A stretch of DNA of 5,160 nt from assembly GCA_021809365.1 (NCBI GenBank), contig JAKBAC010000197.1, positions 1-5,160 of the forward strand. The letters run 5' to 3'. Positions 4,667-5,160 of the stretch are shown piece by piece. The translations under genes were made by a program, and so were the position numbers. Positions within the stretch are counted from its first letter, which is position 1, and every line of letters starts with the position of its first letter. This stretch comes from Planctomycetota bacterium (GTDB taxonomy: Bacteria; Planctomycetota; Phycisphaerae; WQYP01). Below the pieces are notes generated by a model. That model was not told the origin of the DNA and did no database searches. It worked only from the letters and a program-made list of their open reading frames with translations.

Positions 4667-5160
4667 ATGTCTAATCCAATGTTCTATTCCAAAGGCAGCA
4701 TTACCAAGGTGCAATCCACTAAGGAAATTACGGCGCTATCGCGCAAGCGTCAAGGCAAGCTTAGCGCGCAACACCAGCGCGCTTTAGCGGGGTGCGCTAT
4801 CGCGATGGCTGGTTTACTGGCTACCGCAGGCCCTGTCCTTGCCGGCTTTGCCCCGGGCATATCCGGCTTCGGCGATGGCTCTGCATTCACCCTGACCGGC
4901 TATACCCAGGACGCTTCGGGTAATATTACCGATAACAACGCACCGACCATCAGCAGTGGTACCTTGACCCTCACCACCGCCGCCGCCGGCGAAGCCCGTG
5001 CGGCATTTTTTAACTTTCCCCAAGCCATCAACAATTTCACCGCCGCCTTCACATTCCAGACGGACCCAACCTCGTTCGCGGCCTTGGGGCCATCGGACGG
5101 CTTTGCTTTCGTGCTGCAGAATGACTCCCGCAGCACCGCTGCCATTGGAGGTGGAGGTGC
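4667..5160 (+). CDS. Exported L-type (legume-like) lectin domain protein, partial (cut by window end)
   Basis: The frame is open from ATG 4667 to the end of the window (164 full codons), so the C-terminus is missing. The first 38 residues are a basic, hydrophilic leader, followed by a hydrophobic core (39-56) and a likely cleavage site after PVLA (residue 59). The mature part shows the start of an L-type lectin fold: AFTLTGYTQD (73-82), a strand SSGTLTLTT (96-104), AAFFNFPQAINNFTAAFTF (112-130), then DGFAFVLQND (144-153). In characterised L-type lectins the Asp of this DG-AF motif (here D144) belongs to the sugar-binding site, so carbohydrate binding is likely. Bacterial proteins of this kind are usually extracellular or surface-held, and a PEP-CTERM-like tail beyond the window would fit its neighbour. 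The leader matches that of the preceding gene product without gaps (22 of the first 48 residues identical), although the mature domains are unrelated. Promoter and ribosome site are in repeat copy B. Confidence 0.88.
   Translation, partial: MSNPMFYSKGSITKVQSTKEITALSRKRQGKLSAQHQRALAGCAIAMAGLLATAGPVLAGFAPGISGFGDGSAFTLTGYTQDASGNITDNNAPTISSGTLTLTTAAAGEARAAFFNFPQAINNFTAAFTFQTDPTSFAALGPSDGFAFVLQNDSRSTAAIGGGG

Larger units (their letters stand above)
4449..4699 (+). repeat. Direct repeat copy B: promoter, leader and first 11 codons of the lectin-like gene
   Basis: Second copy of the unit at 1875-2125, same orientation and no gaps. The 199 bases 4463-4661 are identical to copy A. The three differences in the first 33 coding bases all change the amino acid (Ile/Asn, Thr/Met, Thr/Lys), with no silent change. 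Past codon 11 the genes share only leader-level protein similarity. The 190 bases between the previous stop codon and this copy hold no gene. Confidence 0.95.

Noticed and set aside
1875..4699. Composite transposon or insertion sequence bounded by the direct repeats
   Set aside because: No transposase, terminal inverted repeats or target duplication. The repeat content is promoter plus start codon of each gene.
4781..4798. Lipobox-like LAGC (and LAAC in the first protein) suggesting lipoproteins
   Set aside because: The cysteine is at the beginning of the hydrophobic core, not at its end, so it cannot serve as a normal lipoprotein processing site.

Overview
The window is a stretch of moderately GC-rich bacterial DNA (roughly mid-50s percent GC by eye). 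It carries genes for secreted surface proteins and a LuxR-type regulator. One exported protein ends in a PEP-CTERM-like tail (proline/serine motif, hydrophobic helix, basic end), has a low-complexity Thr/Asn/Gly-rich body, and is followed by an L-type lectin-like exported protein. This style is common in environmental Gram-negatives, especially the Planctomycetes/Verrucomicrobia group and some Proteobacteria. The assignment to that group is an inference from gene style; no marker gene is present.

Layout: (1) 1-90, the possible 3' end of an unknown plus-strand gene. (2) 74-1207, minus strand, a 377-residue regulator with a GAF/PAS-like sensor half and a C-terminal LuxR helix-turn-helix, followed by an unusual hydrophobic tail. 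(3) 1208-1874, about 670 bases with no convincing gene. It holds a palindrome and a possible promoter for the regulator. (4) 1875-2125, copy A of a direct repeat containing a promoter, leader, ribosome binding site and first 11 codons. (5) 2093-4258, plus strand, a 721-residue exported beta-strand-repeat protein with a variant PEP-CTERM tail. (6) 4449-4699, copy B of the repeat. (7) 4667-5160, plus strand, the start of an L-type lectin-like exported protein, cut by the window end.

The main observation is that the two structurally unrelated surface-protein genes have almost the same upstream DNA. There are 199 consecutive identical bases, and 214 of 218 match up to the start codon. The match stops about 33 bases inside the coding regions. 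Each copy carries a perfect palindrome (ATACGCA, 4 bases, TGCGTAT) about 50 bases upstream of the expected transcription start. A version of this site matching at 19 of 21 positions, in the same gene-relative orientation, lies upstream of the LuxR-type regulator gene. The simplest model is a small regulon: the regulator (or another dimeric protein) binds this site at its own promoter and at a duplicated promoter-leader cassette driving cell-surface proteins. The direct repeats could also recombine and delete the first surface-protein gene while leaving the lectin gene with an intact promoter. The regulatory model and the recombination idea are inferences; the repeat and the three-site match are read directly from the sequence.
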